Below are positions 6,094 through 6,444 of a stretch of DNA of 6,444 nucleotides, in pieces. The translations under genes were made by a program, and so were the position numbers. Location: NCBI GenBank assembly GCA_947457025.1, contig CANGUI010000108.1, positions 1-6,444 of the forward strand, in the 5' to 3' direction. Each line of letters starts with the position of its first letter. The first letter of the stretch is position 1. This DNA is from Flammeovirgaceae bacterium. Lineage in GTDB: Bacteria > Bacteroidota > Bacteroidia > Cytophagales > Cyclobacteriaceae. A model generated the notes under the pieces. That model made no database searches. It saw nothing but the letters and a program-made list of their open reading frames with translations, and was not told the DNA's origin.

Positions 6094-6444
6094 ATGAAAA
6101 TTGCAGAGTTTTCGGTGAAGAACTATCAGTTTACCCTGATCATGTTCGTGTTGTTGATCGCGTTGGGATTGAATTCGTTGTTCAACATGCCGAGGGGTGA
6201 GGATCCGGAAACGGAATCGCCAGCCTTTTCGGTGGTGGTAGTCTATCCCGGTACCAGCCCGGCCGATATGGAGAAGCTGGTGGTAGACCCGATGGAAAAA
6301 AGGTTCAACGAACTGGAAGACATCAAAAAACTGATCTCCGATATCAATGACGGGCTGGCGGTGATCCGCGTGGAGTACAAGTATGAGTCCGATCCAGATG
6401 AAAAATACCAGGAGGTCGTGCGGGAGATCAACGCGTTGCAGACA
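6094..6444 (+). CDS. RND efflux pump permease subunit, N-terminal part (cut by window edge)
   Basis: 117 codons are open from ATG 6094 to the window edge; complete family members have about 1000-1050 residues. Residues 1-11 are the short cytoplasmic start (MKIAEFSVKNY), followed by the first transmembrane helix (about 12-31, TLIMFVLLIALGLNSLF). The periplasmic porter-domain start has MPRGEDPETESP, then VVVVYPGTSPADMEKLVVDPMEKRFNELEDIKKLIS, corresponding to the YPGAxxxxVxxxVxxPIE...L.gi..i region of AcrB-type pumps, and EINALQT, the usual segment before the PN1/PN2 boundary. The proton-relay Asp/Lys residues of TM4 and TM10 lie outside the window. It is the last visible member of the tetR-tolC-adaptor-pump operon. 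The substrate is unknown; drug, detergent or lipid export are all possible. The family call is firm from the N-terminus and context. Confidence 0.93.
   Translation, partial: MKIAEFSVKNYQFTLIMFVLLIALGLNSLFNMPRGEDPETESPAFSVVVVYPGTSPADMEKLVVDPMEKRFNELEDIKKLISDINDGLAVIRVEYKYESDPDEKYQEVVREINALQT

Noticed and set aside
6296..6302. AAAAAAG in the pump gene as a frameshift site
   Set aside because: The reading phase is GAA AAA AGG, which is not the X_XXY_YYZ phase needed for -1 slippage.

Overview
The window reads as chromosomal DNA from a member of the Bacteroidota, probably Cytophagales-like. This is an inference. The supporting points are: none of the gene starts has a convincing Shine-Dalgarno sequence; signal peptides end in AQG or GQS; one exact TAnnTTTG -7 box (the Bacteroidota sigma-A type) precedes the tetR-like gene; and the stand-alone cupin ends in a sequence I associate with Bacteroidota proteins. 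No RNA gene, mobile element, CRISPR array or phage remnant was seen.

Left part (1-2681). A secreted esterase-family gene runs off the left edge on the minus strand (start at 298). It is divergent from a two-gene plus-strand unit across a 200-bp intergenic region. That unit is a stand-alone cupin related to the C-terminal domain of type II mannose-6-phosphate isomerase (499-1017), followed by a lipoprotein of the D-aminoacylase/N-acyl-D-amino-acid deacylase branch of the amidohydrolases (1014-2681). The two overlap by 4 bases (ATGA), so translation is probably coupled. The amidohydrolase lacks the usual HxH metal motif and has Glu where the classic enzyme has a metal-binding Cys.

Middle (2682-2964). 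A 283-bp intergenic region whose last ~100 bases are strikingly AT-rich (19 G/C in the 90 bases 2871-2960). It carries a -7 box and a 12/14 imperfect palindrome just before the start of the regulator gene.

Right part (2965-6444). A standard RND efflux operon, all on the plus strand with gaps of 22, 11 and 18 bases: a TetR-family repressor with a WHG-type ligand domain, a TolC-like outer-membrane channel, an HlyD/AcrA-like periplasmic adaptor lipoprotein, and the first 117 codons of the RND pump, cut by the window edge. Together these would form a tripartite envelope-spanning exporter, probably derepressed when the TetR protein binds a substrate-like ligand. The substrate cannot be read from the sequence.

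Overall this is mostly ordinary gene content. The points most worth a second look are the altered metal site of the amidohydrolase, its coupling to the sugar-isomerase-like cupin, a correctly phased A_AAA_AAG heptamer near its 3' end that opens a 74-codon alternative tail, and the likely autoregulatory palindrome in front of the tetR gene. I found no convincing new system.
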